A DNA stretch of 64,000 bases, from assembly GCA_964580085.1 (NCBI GenBank), contig CAZOJF010000001.1, forward strand, positions 10,849-74,848. Reading direction: 5' to 3'. Made by a program: the position numbers and the translations under genes. The notes under the pieces are model-generated. The model was not told the origin of the DNA, did not search any database, and worked only from the letters and a program-made list of their open reading frames with translations. Of this stretch, positions 6,362 to 15,055 are shown in pieces. Positions within the stretch are counted from its first letter, which is position 1. Each line of letters opens with the position of its first letter. The DNA is from CAYUWK01 sp964580085 (lineage in GTDB: Bacteria > Patescibacteriota > Minisyncoccia > Minisyncoccales > CG1-02-41-26).

Positions 6362-9142
6362 TTAAAATAGATTTTTTTGTCCTGAAATTTTTCTTGCTTC
6401 TCCTTTGGAAAATATATTAATTTTTCCATACTCGCCATCATACCCAGGTTCAACATATATTTCTTGTTTTCTTAATCTGGATATCGCTTTTGCTATTTCT
6501 GGTAAGTTCGCTTGCTCCAAGTCAGATATAGAAGTATCAAGTAAAACATTAAATTCTGAACCAAATTTCTGGATTAAATCTTCATATTCTTTTTCTACTC
6601 CCTTCGTCCCAACTCCTATTTTCAATAAATCAGCAATTATATCTTTCAACGGAACCAGGCTTTTAAAAGGAATTACATTTTCCGGTTTAAATCCTTCCGG
6701 CTTGTCAGCTAATTCTTCTACCCTGCTTAAAACCCCTATGGTCAACGGCCTTCCGCACACGGGACAAATTCCATTATACTTTTTTGTTTCTTGAGGAGAA
6801 GAACTAATTTCACATTTTCTATGACCATCATAATAATACTTACCTTGTTGAGGAAAAAATTCAATAGTATAGAGAAATTTTTTAGGATCTCCTGATATTA
6901 TCGCTTCAATTATTGCTGGATAGCTAAGCTCTGTGTCAAAAACATTTGCCTCCCTGCCAATATGAGGTGCCGAGTTATGAACAATAAATCCATTAGCTAT
7001 ATAATTCTCATAATTAGAAATTGTTAAATCATAGACGTATTCACAATTAGATTTTATTCTTTTTGTCTCCTGTATAGGTTCCCAAATAATATCGCTTCTA
7101 ACAAACTTTTTAATTTTTTCTAAAATGGGATTTATTTTTGGGTATTTTAAAAATATTTTCAAAAATTCTTTAACATTACCTCGTTTTAAAGTATTGTTAT
7201 GTTTTAAGTGATAATATAATCTCCCAGGGATATCATGGTAAGAAACTTTTAATGCTTGTTTGACTCTCAAAATTTCTTCCTTAAGCGGTAACGGATCAGT
7301 AAAAGAGTTTTTAGGACTTTGTTGGAGGGAAAAAAGATATTTAGATAGTTTTTCTTTTTTAGGAACAGAATTAAATCCGATTTCTTCCATAAAAATCTTT
7401 AATTGTTCATGTCCATATATGCTAATTTTATATCTCCATTTCTTTTTATTTTTCTCAAAATCATGATAAATAGAAGCATTTATCCCAAATTTTAATAAAA
7501 GCACTTGGACTTCTTTTATTAAAACCAGACTAGAAGAAGAAATCTGAATAGAATGATCCGCAATTGTCCCTTCGGCATCAAATAGACCTCTTAAAAATGC
7601 TGCTATTTCTTTTTTAGGGAGACCAAAAATAAAATCTGATATTTGTCGTTTGGGTGAATAAACCAAAATCTTTGAATCTATTTTCTGAAGATATTCAGCC
7701 AAATAAGCGGGATATCTAAATCCATTTGCATTTCCCTGCTCTTTTTTAACTTTGCCTTCAATGTTAAAAACTTTTTTAATTAATTTTTGATAATGTGTTA
7801 ATAAATTTATGTCTTTATCAGTTAAAGAAAGATTTTTTATTTTACCTTTAGAATGCCCAATTCCGCCATCTCCCACCACATATCCTAAAATTTGACAAAA
7901 TTCCTCATTCGTAAATTTCGGCGCTTTCTCTAAAGGAAATCTATACACCATAAATTTCTTCTTAAATCTATTCTTGTCAACTCCTAAATATCCACAGTAT
8001 TTATTTATAAAACTTTCTTTTGGAGTCTTAACTTTATATTTTTCAAATATCCAAACACAATCTTCACTAACTCCAATATATTTCCCAATATCTTTTTGGC
8101 TTTTTTTGTTCTTTATCCGTAATGCTCTCAAATATTCAATACCCTTAGGAAGAATCTTAACTTCATGATCAATACTAAAGAGAGGTAGCTTTTTAGATTT
8201 TCCCTTACTAGAAATTTGTCTTAAACAAGCTACTAAATCATTTTTTTTCAGTTCGGAAGCTTTTCTTTCTATAATTTCTTCATTTTCTAGAACAAAAAAA
8301 CGATGTTCGGGAGTGGTAATAATTTCTTTAGTTCTGGTTGTTATTTTACAAAGAACTGGGGGACTAGATAGTTTATGTAATTTAGAGATTTTAGCATCTA
8401 TTTGTTTCAGATTGCCAACGAAATTAATACTTAATGCTTTGGATGGATTTAAGTCTTTAATTGGTTTGGGTTTACCATAAATTGTATAAATATTAGTATC
8501 TGGATGAACGCAATGAGCATCCGAATTTGATATTAAAGTAATTTTTCTAACATCAGGCATTCTCCAGAGCATTTTGGGGTCTGCTGAAAGACCTGTCTCT
8601 CCAGCAAAAATATATTTTGAATAATCTTCAAAACATTCTTTTAAGGAATCAAAGCCAGATTTTGAGCCAAATAAACCAAACCATGGAGTCATTACATGGG
8701 CCGGGATAATTAAACAATCCGAAGAAATGTTTAAAATAATCTTAACCAATTCCTGGGCATCAATCCCTAATATAGGCCTGCCATCAGATTTTAAATTTCC
8801 TATCCATCCAAGTTGAGTGTTTATTTTTTCAACGGTTTTAAAATCAGGAGCCAAAACTAAAATATGGATTTTTCTGACTTTCCCATTTTTGGAATAGATA
8901 CAACTAATTTCAGAAGTTAAAATAAATCTTGTTTTACTATTTTTTAATTTAAACAATCCTGGTTCAGCTGGTTCCAGTTTTTCTTTTAAATTATTAAACC
9001 ATTCTGGATGAGTAAAGTCTCCTGTGCCTAAAACATCAATTCCCTTGATCACTGCTTGTTCCTCTAAATGTTCTAAATCAGATTGAGGAGAAGTAGCTCT
9101 GGAATATTTAGAATGGATATGAAAATCAGCAATAAATTTCAT
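6362..9142 (-). CDS. PHP-domain endonuclease Q (EndoQ-like) interrupted by an intein
   Basis: 926 residues: two extein halves (1-210 and 724-926, 413 residues together) and a 513-residue intein. The extein shows PHP metal-ligand motifs DFHIHSKYSRAT, GTGDFTHPEW, SEISCIY, IPAHVMTPWFGLFG and ISNSDAH, then a zinc-finger-like CEIS...CPVCGRPL and KSLVPL, IGVGTKGVE, as in the TIGR00375/EndoQ family. EndoQ cleaves DNA 5' to deaminated bases and abasic sites in archaea and some bacteria. The intein sits right after SDAH, so unspliced protein should be inactive. Two bases separate it from the upstream permease gene. Confidence 0.88.
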   Translation of the reverse strand: MKFIADFHIHSKYSRATSPQSDLEHLEEQAVIKGIDVLGTGDFTHPEWFNNLKEKLEPAEPGLFKLKNSKTRFILTSEISCIYSKNGKVRKIHILVLAPDFKTVEKINTQLGWIGNLKSDGRPILGIDAQELVKIILNISSDCLIIPAHVMTPWFGLFGSKSGFDSLKECFEDYSKYIFAGETGLSADPKMLWRMPDVRKITLISNSDAHCVHPDTNIYTIYGKPKPIKDLNPSKALSINFVGNLKQIDAKISKLHKLSSPPVLCKITTRTKEIITTPEHRFFVLENEEIIERKASELKKNDLVACLRQISSKGKSKKLPLFSIDHEVKILPKGIEYLRALRIKNKKSQKDIGKYIGVSEDCVWIFEKYKVKTPKESFINKYCGYLGVDKNRFKKKFMVYRFPLEKAPKFTNEEFCQILGYVVGDGGIGHSKGKIKNLSLTDKDINLLTHYQKLIKKVFNIEGKVKKEQGNANGFRYPAYLAEYLQKIDSKILVYSPKRQISDFIFGLPKKEIAAFLRGLFDAEGTIADHSIQISSSSLVLIKEVQVLLLKFGINASIYHDFEKNKKKWRYKISIYGHEQLKIFMEEIGFNSVPKKEKLSKYLFSLQQSPKNSFTDPLPLKEEILRVKQALKVSYHDIPGRLYYHLKHNNTLKRGNVKEFLKIFLKYPKINPILEKIKKFVRSDIIWEPIQETKRIKSNCEYVYDLTISNYENYIANGFIVHNSAPHIGREANVFDTELSYPAIIEAIISGDPKKFLYTIEFFPQQGKYYYDGHRKCEISSSPQETKKYNGICPVCGRPLTIGVLSRVEELADKPEGFKPENVIPFKSLVPLKDIIADLLKIGVGTKGVEKEYEDLIQKFGSEFNVLLDTSISDLEQANLPEIAKAISRLRKQEIYVEPGYDGEYGKINIFSKGEARKISGQKNLF
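6974..8512 (-). mobile_element. Intein with LAGLIDADG homing endonuclease domain, inside EndoQ
   Basis: Codons 211-723 of the host gene. Splicing marks: Cys1 (CVHPDTNIYT, block A), TTPEHRFFV about residue 70 of the intein (block B, TxxH), block F/G YDLTISNYENYIANGFIVHN ending His-Asn, and Ser as the +1 extein residue. The two dodecapeptide motifs of a LAGLIDADG endonuclease are LGYVVGDGGIG (about intein residues 209-219) and FLRGLFDAEGTI (about 307-318), both keeping the acidic residue. Between block B and the first motif lies a helix-turn-helix-like insert (KSQKDIGKYIGVSEDCV). All parts look intact, so it should splice and may still be mobile. Confidence 0.93.
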
Positions 9143-9144
9143 AA

Positions 9145-10275
9145 TTAAATAAAGTATTTAATAATTTCTATAAAGGCCCCAAAAAATAAAATAGTTATAA
9201 TTGAATAAAAAAAGTATTTGGGAATATTTAAACTATATTCGGGGACCCTATCTCCATATTTTTTAGCCTTTTGATAAATCAAACTAATGACTGTCCCATC
9301 AACCAATCCCATGAATACGCCTATAAAAGCAATAACCCAAATAAATTGCCTAACCCCAACTAAGAATAGAATTAAAGGAATAAATATAACCAAATTAAAA
9401 GAAATAAGAAATGGAATTTTATAATCAAAAATTAAAGTGTTTTTAAGATAGTTTGCGGAAGTTAAAAAGGAAGTAGAAACAGCAAATATACCGAAAATTG
9501 CGCCTAAGAGCATAACTTTTTGCCCTAAAAAAGGAATAAGACCTTGAAATGCTTCTGGGCTTGTATTGTTGCCTGTAACCCCGCTAATAAATAAACCAAA
9601 TAAAATATAAAAAGAAACACAGATTATTATTGCCTGTGAGATTACCTTTTTAAGATTTTTTTTCTGAACTAGAATATTTTCAACCCCCGGTATAGCATTC
9701 CAACCAACTAAACTAAAAAGGATTACCCCATAAGGCAAGAAAATATATTTGGGGTCAGCTAAAATAAAATTATTTATATCGATTTTAGGCAAGGCATTAA
9801 AAAAAATAAGAAAAATTGCTGTAAAAAAACAAATATTCATTAAAAATTGAATTTGAGAGATTCTTTTTATGCCTGAAAAAACAAAAAAGGACAAAAGAGC
9901 CCATAGAATTAAACCTACATACAAAGGATTTAGAGAGCTTGGAAGAATAATTTCCAAAAAATTATTATTTAAAATAATATATGCTAAAAGAGAACCAATA
10001 GTCCCGAATATAGTTGAAAAAGTGACTATTATCTTAGCTTTTTTGCCTAAATATTTTTCAGTATAACCAATTAATCTATATTTTTGCTTAGTTCTTAAAA
10101 TAATCTCTCCGAAAAACAAATGCAAAATAAGCACCACTGTGCCCAAAATAAGAAAATAGAAAAGGCAAAAAACAATTCCGCTTTTCGCCATCACATAAGG
10201 TATTCCGAAAACTCCTGCTCCAATTATCGTACCGATTAAAGAAGCCAAAGCTAAAACTGAAGTTTTATCTTTCAT
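9145..10275 (-). CDS. Aromatic amino acid permease-like transporter (Mtr/TyrP, APC superfamily)
   Basis: 376 residues, about eleven membrane helices. The first helix has the superfamily signature SLIGTIIGAGVFGIPYVMAKSG, followed by hydrophobic segments matching the tryptophan/tyrosine permease family (Trp_Tyr_perm/AAAP). It would import amino acids by ion symport across the cytoplasmic membrane, plausible in an organism with few biosynthetic genes. Substrate is not resolved. It lies 17 nt after the EF-Tu-domain gene and 2 nt before the EndoQ gene in one run. Confidence 0.82.
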   Translation of the reverse strand: MKDKTSVLALASLIGTIIGAGVFGIPYVMAKSGIVFCLFYFLILGTVVLILHLFFGEIILRTKQKYRLIGYTEKYLGKKAKIIVTFSTIFGTIGSLLAYIILNNNFLEIILPSSLNPLYVGLILWALLSFFVFSGIKRISQIQFLMNICFFTAIFLIFFNALPKIDINNFILADPKYIFLPYGVILFSLVGWNAIPGVENILVQKKNLKKVISQAIIICVSFYILFGLFISGVTGNNTSPEAFQGLIPFLGQKVMLLGAIFGIFAVSTSFLTSANYLKNTLIFDYKIPFLISFNLVIFIPLILFLVGVRQFIWVIAFIGVFMGLVDGTVISLIYQKAKKYGDRVPEYSLNIPKYFFYSIITILFFGAFIEIIKYFI

Positions 10276-10292
10276 ATTTGGTTATATCCTGT

Positions 10293-10553
10293 CTAAATTT
10301 TATAAACCTTGTACCCTTCTCTGACTTTTTCTTTTGCTTCTAACCCAACCGGCTCTCCTTTCTTGGCTTGTTTGATTTTTTTATGATCAATCTCCATTGA
10401 GCCAACTTTCTGCTCAAAATCAGTTGATTCCCCACCAATAACCCTAATAGTATCTCCTGTCTTCACTGTTCTTATTAATTCAATTACCATTACTTTAATT
10501 TTGTCAAAATAATGGGTAATTTTACCTATTAATTCGCCTTCTTTATCTGGCAT
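10293..10553 (-). CDS. EF-Tu domain 2-like small beta-barrel protein
   Basis: 86 residues with the fold pattern of translation-factor domain 2: IGKITHYFDKIKVMVIELIR, then TGDTIRVIGG, and a final VGLEAKEKVREGYKVYKI. Such single-domain proteins are annotated as translation elongation factor-like; the closest relative is the C-terminal domain of U32 peptidases. No GTPase domain is present. Function is unknown; it may bind RNA or a protein partner. Neighbours (SLOG protein, permease) do not clarify the role. Confidence 0.75.
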   Translation of the reverse strand: MPDKEGELIGKITHYFDKIKVMVIELIRTVKTGDTIRVIGGESTDFEQKVGSMEIDHKKIKQAKKGEPVGLEAKEKVREGYKVYKI

Positions 10554-10569
10554 ATTAATAATTTAATTA

Positions 10570-11136
10570 TTATTTATGATTCGACCTTTTTTCTTTTTTA
10601 ATCATAGCAACTAATTTTTGGACTAATTTTTTTGGGTTTGTATCCGAAACAATCTTTTTCTTAGGCCTGTACCCTCTTTTCAAAACCTCATCTATCAAGT
10701 CAGCTGTTCCTCCCGTCCCTTTTAAAACCCCAATAGGCATTTTACTTTCAAAGGCAATTGTGAATTCATTTAAGGTTCCTGTTCTCCCACAAATAATAAT
10801 GACTCCATCTGCTGCTTTGGTCAATATTAAATTTCTCCCTACATAATCAAATCCTGTATAAATAATTAAATCAAATTGGTCAGTCGGAAGATGATATACT
10901 TTTACATGTTCTTTTTCGCCGTTAGCCGGAGAAAATCCAATACTCATCCCTTTCTCCTGTTTGGCCCCTTCAGCTGAATAATAAGGAGCACCCGTAGTAG
11001 CCCCTGTTAAAAGAATGCATCCTTGCCTTATGATTTCTCTCCCAATCTCCCTTGATATCTCTTTTATGTTTGAACAACAATGTTTTGTGTCTGCCGCCCC
11101 AGAAACAACTATTTTATATTTTGATTTATACTGCAT
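10570..11136 (-). CDS. SLOG/LOG-family Rossmann nucleotide-binding protein
   Basis: 188 residues. The first strand and loop read YKIVVSGAADTKHC, then GCILLTGATTGAPYYSAEGA and a glycine-rich ICGRTGTLNEFTIAFE. This is the fold of LOG (lysine-decarboxylase-like) and DprA proteins, TIGR00725-type. The LOG catalytic motif PGGxGTxxE is changed to CGRTGTLNE, so cytokinin-activating phosphoribohydrolase activity is not assured. SLOG proteins often sense or process nucleotide signals. First gene of the minus-strand run ending at 5266; the upstream spacer to 11248 is AT-rich. Confidence 0.78.
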   Translation of the reverse strand: MQYKSKYKIVVSGAADTKHCCSNIKEISREIGREIIRQGCILLTGATTGAPYYSAEGAKQEKGMSIGFSPANGEKEHVKVYHLPTDQFDLIIYTGFDYVGRNLILTKAADGVIIICGRTGTLNEFTIAFESKMPIGVLKGTGGTADLIDEVLKRGYRPKKKIVSDTNPKKLVQKLVAMIKKEKRSNHK

Positions 11137-11247
11137 ATTTTAGAATATTTATTATTTATTTTATTTAATTATATCATATTCGCTCATAATTTGATAATCT
11201 GTTCTTTGCTTATTTAATCCTCTTTTAGATAAACATCCCCCCATAAT

Positions 11248-11275
11248 AAAAATCGCCCGATAATGGGCTTTTTAA
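11248..11275 (-). terminator. Terminator of the glmS-AbiEii operon
   Basis: GCCC (11255-11258) and GGGC (11265-11268) form the core of a short hairpin with A/T tracts on both sides, just after the AbiEii-like gene. Confidence 0.6.
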
Positions 11276-11296
11276 TTAATCAAAGAATTTTAATCT

Positions 11297-11914
11297 TTAA
11301 AGACTTATTTTTTCAATCTCTTTTTTAAAAAAACTCTCTATTTTTAGTTGGTCAACTTTTTCTTTTAGAAATTGTATCTCAATTTCTTTAATGTCTTTTA
11401 AATAAATTAATTGCTCTAAAAACAATCTAGGATCGAATTCTTGCCCATATCTTTTTTTAGAAAGAGCAATAATCTTTTCTAAAGAAACAACTCCTTTTTT
11501 TATAACAAAATATAAATCTACATAATCTCTTAGGGTAGACCTCCTGCCCAAGGCATACGCTTTCATCACAGCAATCTCCTCACTTGATAAAATTTTAATC
11601 CCTTGATATTCAATGGGCTTTGAAATCATTGGAAAAGCATATTTTATAAAAGAAACACTAACTCCATTAATTGTCACTGTTAATTGTTCAGGGTGATTTA
11701 CAATAATCTCTATTTCCGAACCCTTAAAGATTCTTTGCACTTTAGGAAGTAATCCTTTTGGGATCTCTTTTCCCCAAAAAAAATCAAAATCAACTGAGAC
11801 TCTGTGGCCTAATTGTAAGGACATACCTGTCCCACCAGCTAAATAGAACTCCGGGAAATTCTTAAGTTTGTTAAATATTTTTTTGGCTTCTGATGTAATC
11901 GCTTCTTGATGCAT
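11297..11914 (-). CDS. AbiEii-type nucleotidyltransferase toxin-like protein
   Basis: 205 residues of the nucleotidyltransferase fold: FYLAGGTGMSLQLGHRVSVD followed by FDFFWG gives the GG/GT and DxD-type metal site (VDFDFF). Further family marks are KAYALGRRSTLRDYVDLYF. AbiEii proteins are toxins or abortive-infection factors that modify tRNA ends or other targets. The partner ORF upstream overlaps it by 44 nt, which suggests tight coupling. The start ATG at 11914 is upstream of the conserved core by about 20 residues and looks right. Not the AbiEi/AbiEii pair seen at 59528-61020, which is larger. Confidence 0.85.
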   Translation of the reverse strand: MHQEAITSEAKKIFNKLKNFPEFYLAGGTGMSLQLGHRVSVDFDFFWGKEIPKGLLPKVQRIFKGSEIEIIVNHPEQLTVTINGVSVSFIKYAFPMISKPIEYQGIKILSSEEIAVMKAYALGRRSTLRDYVDLYFVIKKGVVSLEKIIALSKKRYGQEFDPRLFLEQLIYLKDIKEIEIQFLKEKVDQLKIESFFKKEIEKISL

Positions 11915-12185
11915 ATTTTAATTTTTTAATACCGAGTAAAAGAGAAACTAATTTTAGGGCAGGAGCCCTAAATTCCGTTTGGGGAATCTCTTCAATAAAT
12001 CTCTTTACATTTTCTTTCCCATAAAATTTAAATACCCAAAGCCAATGTTCCCATTTACCATAATTAACAGTATTGATAATTATTGTTCTCTTGTTTTTCT
12101 GAAGATTAATTGAAGAAAATTTGTATGACCAAAATAAGGGCTTAAAGAATGAGGGGATTTTTGAATTTTTAGTTTCTATCTTCAT
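11871..12185 (-). CDS. Putative antitoxin partner of AbiEii (DUF6922-like)
   Basis: 104 residues: PSFFKPLFWSYKFSSINLQK, then VNYGKWEHWLWVFKFYGKEN and a helical end ALKLVSLLLGIKKL. This is the pattern of short proteins (KPLFWD..., YG...W..LxxxYGxExI) that sit directly before AbiEii nucleotidyltransferases in many genomes. The family name DUF6922 is given from memory and should be checked. Its 3' end overlaps the toxin gene by 44 nt in another frame. Role as antitoxin is inferred from gene order only. Confidence 0.65.
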   Translation of the reverse strand: MKIETKNSKIPSFFKPLFWSYKFSSINLQKNKRTIIINTVNYGKWEHWLWVFKFYGKENVKRFIEEIPQTEFRAPALKLVSLLLGIKKLKYASRSDYIRSQKNI

Positions 12186-12207
12186 GTTTTAATTATATCA
12201 CAGATAT

Positions 12208-12540
12208 TTACTTAAAATTTATTCTAAATTCATATCCGTACTTCTTAAATCCTAATTTATCGTAGAAACTATGAATGCCAGGCTTAGTGAGACGACTAGT
12301 ACAAATTAGTTTATAACATCCAGATTCTTTTGCTTTTTCAATTAAAATATTCATAATTTTCGTGCCGTATCCTTTGCCCTGATAATCTTCTTGCACATAA
12401 ACATCTTCTATAAAACCAAACGGCTCTGGATGCAAATCATTTTTTAAAACATAAAGCCGCGCCCTAGCGACTTCTTTACCTTCTTCTGATATTAAGAACT
12501 TAAAGCCCTCTCCTGAAATCTTTTCAATTTTAGTTTCCAT
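12208..12540 (-). CDS. GNAT N-acetyltransferase
   Basis: 110 residues. The acetyl-CoA-binding motif A is clear: FIEDVYVQEDYQGKGYGTKI (Q/RxxGxG/A as QGKGYG), followed by LIEKAKESGCYKLICTSR and the C-terminal HSFYDKLGFKKYGYEF. GNAT enzymes transfer acetyl groups to amines; the acceptor is unknown. It follows glmS after 10 nt. In eukaryotes GNA1 acetylates glucosamine-6-phosphate, the product of GlmS, so a role in the same pathway is possible, but the sequence alone does not show it. Confidence 0.85.
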   Translation of the reverse strand: METKIEKISGEGFKFLISEEGKEVARARLYVLKNDLHPEPFGFIEDVYVQEDYQGKGYGTKIMNILIEKAKESGCYKLICTSRLTKPGIHSFYDKLGFKKYGYEFRINFK

Positions 12541-12550
12541 ATTTTTTTAA

Positions 12551-14350
12551 TTACTCCACTGTAACGCTTTTGGCCAAGTGCCTAGGCTTATCCGCGTCTA
12601 ATCCTTTCAAATCAGCTGCATAATAAGCCAAAAGCTGAAGAGGAATAACATTTAATATGGGCGACAAGCATTCTTTTGTCTCCGGAACCCTAATGACATA
12701 ATCAGCGAATTTGTTAATTCTCTTATCTGTTTTGTTGGCTAGGACAATCACTTTCCCTTTTCTCGCTTTAATTTCTTGGATATTGCTCATAATCTTTTCA
12801 TATGTGGAGCTTTTAGTGGCTAAAAAAACAACCGGCATATCTTTGTCAATTAAGGCAATAGGTCCGTGTTTCATTTCGCCAGAGGGATATCCTTCGGCAT
12901 GGATATAAGAAATTTCTTTTAACTTTAAAGCGCCTTCTAAAGCAACTGGAAAATTAACCCCTCTGCCTAAATAAAGAAATCCCTTACTATTTTTTAGTTT
13001 TTTGGCTATCTGCTTTATCTTTTCCTTGTCTTTCAAAATCTTTTTAACTTTTAAAGGGATACTTTTTATTTCCGTTAAAATATGCGTATCTACTTTTAAC
13101 CCTTTCTCCTGTCTGAGATATAAGGCCAATAGGGTTAAAGTCATCAATTGAGAGGTAAACGCTTTTGTAGATGCAACCCCTATCTCTGGCCCAGCGTGCA
13201 GAAATATGCCCGAATCCACCTCTCTGGAAATTGTTGAACCAACTACATTTATTATGCCTAGAGTTTCAGCACCTTTTTTCTTCGCCTCTCTAAGAGCTTC
13301 TAATGTATCTGCTGTTTCTCCTGATTGAGAAATCCCCATTACAACATCTCCTGGCCCAATTAGCGGGTTTCTATATCTAAACTCTGACGCGTAATCTACT
13401 TCTACTGGGATCTTAGAAAATTTTTCAATTAAGTATTTAGAAATAAGAGCTGCGTGCCAGCTGGTACCACAAGATACAATAATAATTCTTTTAATTGCTT
13501 TTACGTCAACATTCAAAGATAATTTTATCTGTCCTTTTTTAATCCTGCCTCTTAAAGCATTTCTTAAACTTTCGGGCTGTTCAAATATCTCTTTTAACAT
13601 AAAATGTTTAAATCCTTTCTTCTCTAGTTGGCCTATATTCCATTTTATTTCTTTAACTTTCTTTTCAACTTCCTGCCCTTTAAAGTTTTTGATTTTAAAT
13701 CTATTTCTATATATATCTGCTATTTGTCCATCTTTTAGATAAACAACTTTTTTGGTATATTTTAAAATTGCCGAAGTGTCTGAAGCCACAAACATTTCTC
13801 CATCGCCAACGCCTATAACCAAAGGAGAGCCCTTTCTAACGGCAATAATTCTATTCTCATCTTTATGGAGTATAGCTAAACCAAAAGCACCTTCTAGGAG
13901 TTCTACGGTTTTTATAACTGCTTTTTCAAGATCTCCTTGATAAAACTTTTCTATTAAATGAGGGATAACTTCTGAATCTGTTTCTGATAAAAAAATATGT
14001 CCTTCTTTTTTAAGTAAATCTTTCAAAGCTTGGTAGTTTTCAATTATGCCATTATGGACTACGGTTATTTCTCCTTTACAGTCCAGGTGGGGATGAGCAT
14101 TTTTTCTTGATGGTTCTCCATGAGTTGCCCAGCGAGTATGGGCGATACCAATATTACCAGGCAAATTTTTTAACTCTGGTATTTTTTTAAATTGAGAAAC
14201 CTTGCCTTTTCTTTTTAATACCTCTAAATGATGATTGATTTTGACGCAAATCCCCACGCTATCATATCCTCTGTATTCCAGCCGTTCTAGTCCTTGAATT
14301 AAAATTGGGACTGCATTTTTTTTACCGATATAACCAATTATTCCGCACAT
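12551..14350 (-). CDS. glmS: Glutamine-fructose-6-phosphate aminotransferase (isomerizing)
   Basis: 599 residues, full length. N-terminal class II glutaminase starts MCGIIGYIG with catalytic Cys2, then RLEYRGYDSVGI, HTRWATHGEPS and VVHNGIIENY. Two SIS domains follow (IIIVSCGTSWHAALISKYLI; MGISQSGETADTLEALREA) and the canonical end LAKSVTVE. GlmS makes glucosamine-6-phosphate, the first step to UDP-GlcNAc for the cell wall. It follows the Trm9-like gene after 10 nt. No glmS ribozyme is possible in a 10-nt leader, so it depends on the upstream promoter. Confidence 0.97.
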   Translation of the reverse strand: MCGIIGYIGKKNAVPILIQGLERLEYRGYDSVGICVKINHHLEVLKRKGKVSQFKKIPELKNLPGNIGIAHTRWATHGEPSRKNAHPHLDCKGEITVVHNGIIENYQALKDLLKKEGHIFLSETDSEVIPHLIEKFYQGDLEKAVIKTVELLEGAFGLAILHKDENRIIAVRKGSPLVIGVGDGEMFVASDTSAILKYTKKVVYLKDGQIADIYRNRFKIKNFKGQEVEKKVKEIKWNIGQLEKKGFKHFMLKEIFEQPESLRNALRGRIKKGQIKLSLNVDVKAIKRIIIVSCGTSWHAALISKYLIEKFSKIPVEVDYASEFRYRNPLIGPGDVVMGISQSGETADTLEALREAKKKGAETLGIINVVGSTISREVDSGIFLHAGPEIGVASTKAFTSQLMTLTLLALYLRQEKGLKVDTHILTEIKSIPLKVKKILKDKEKIKQIAKKLKNSKGFLYLGRGVNFPVALEGALKLKEISYIHAEGYPSGEMKHGPIALIDKDMPVVFLATKSSTYEKIMSNIQEIKARKGKVIVLANKTDKRINKFADYVIRVPETKECLSPILNVIPLQLLAYYAADLKGLDADKPRHLAKSVTVE

Positions 14351-14360
14351 AAGATTTAAT

Positions 14361-15050
14361 TTATTTTTTAGCTATTAGATAAATGTTTTTTCTATTTCCT
14401 CTCTCATTTGTTGTAACCCCTTGTTTAATAATTTTAAACATTGCTTGTTTGGCTAAATTTGTTAATTCTTTCTCTAAAAAATAATGGAAATATCTTTCAG
14501 CACGTTTATCCCCCCAAGGCCTGATAATATCACCTTTTTCTAGTCTCCCTGTCAATTTCAATGCCGTACGTTTAAAAAATAAGTTTAAATTCTTCTTGGA
14601 TTCTGGTTGCCAAACTGTTAAGATAAAAAAGCCATTTGACTTTAATATTCTTCTAACTTCTTCTAAAAATTGTATTCTGAATTCTTCTGATGGGATATGA
14701 TGTAAAACAGCAATGCTATATACTTTATCAAAATAGTTATTAGGGAAAGGAAGGTTTAAAGCATCCGCTATTTGAAACTTTACTTTAGGATAATTTTGTT
14801 TAGCAATCTCAATCAGTTTTTCTGAAAAATCAACTCCAATATAATCAATATCTTTATCTGCCAAAAATTGGAGAAAGCGGCCATTGCCACAACCTAAGTC
14901 TAAAACCTTGTCCCCGGGTATAATATAATCATTAAATAAAAACTCTACCTCTGGCCAAATTTGCCCCCTAGTTGCTGAAAACTCTTGAGCGATTTTATTA
15001 TAATCTTGTTTTGTTTTTTTTAATAAATTTTCCGCGTATTTTTTCTTCAT
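14361..15050 (-). CDS. SAM-dependent methyltransferase resembling Trm9/ALKBH8 (tRNA wobble uridine)
   Basis: 229 residues, class I methyltransferase with SAM motif VLDLGCGNGRFLQFL. The details match Trm9 rather than generic enzymes: YNKIAQEFSATRGQIWPEVE before motif I, then DALNLPFPNNYFDKVYSIAV and LHH, then EEVRRILKSNGFFILTVW. In yeast Trm9 methylates the carboxymethyl group that Elongator (Elp3) puts on wobble uridine. Here the gene stands head to head with an Elp3 gene, start codons 5 nt apart. A joint role is therefore likely, but no bacterial precedent was checked. First gene of the operon with glmS. Confidence 0.75.
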   Translation of the reverse strand: MKKKYAENLLKKTKQDYNKIAQEFSATRGQIWPEVEFLFNDYIIPGDKVLDLGCGNGRFLQFLADKDIDYIGVDFSEKLIEIAKQNYPKVKFQIADALNLPFPNNYFDKVYSIAVLHHIPSEEFRIQFLEEVRRILKSNGFFILTVWQPESKKNLNLFFKRTALKLTGRLEKGDIIRPWGDKRAERYFHYFLEKELTNLAKQAMFKIIKQGVTTNERGNRKNIYLIAKK

Positions 15051-15055
15051 ATTAT

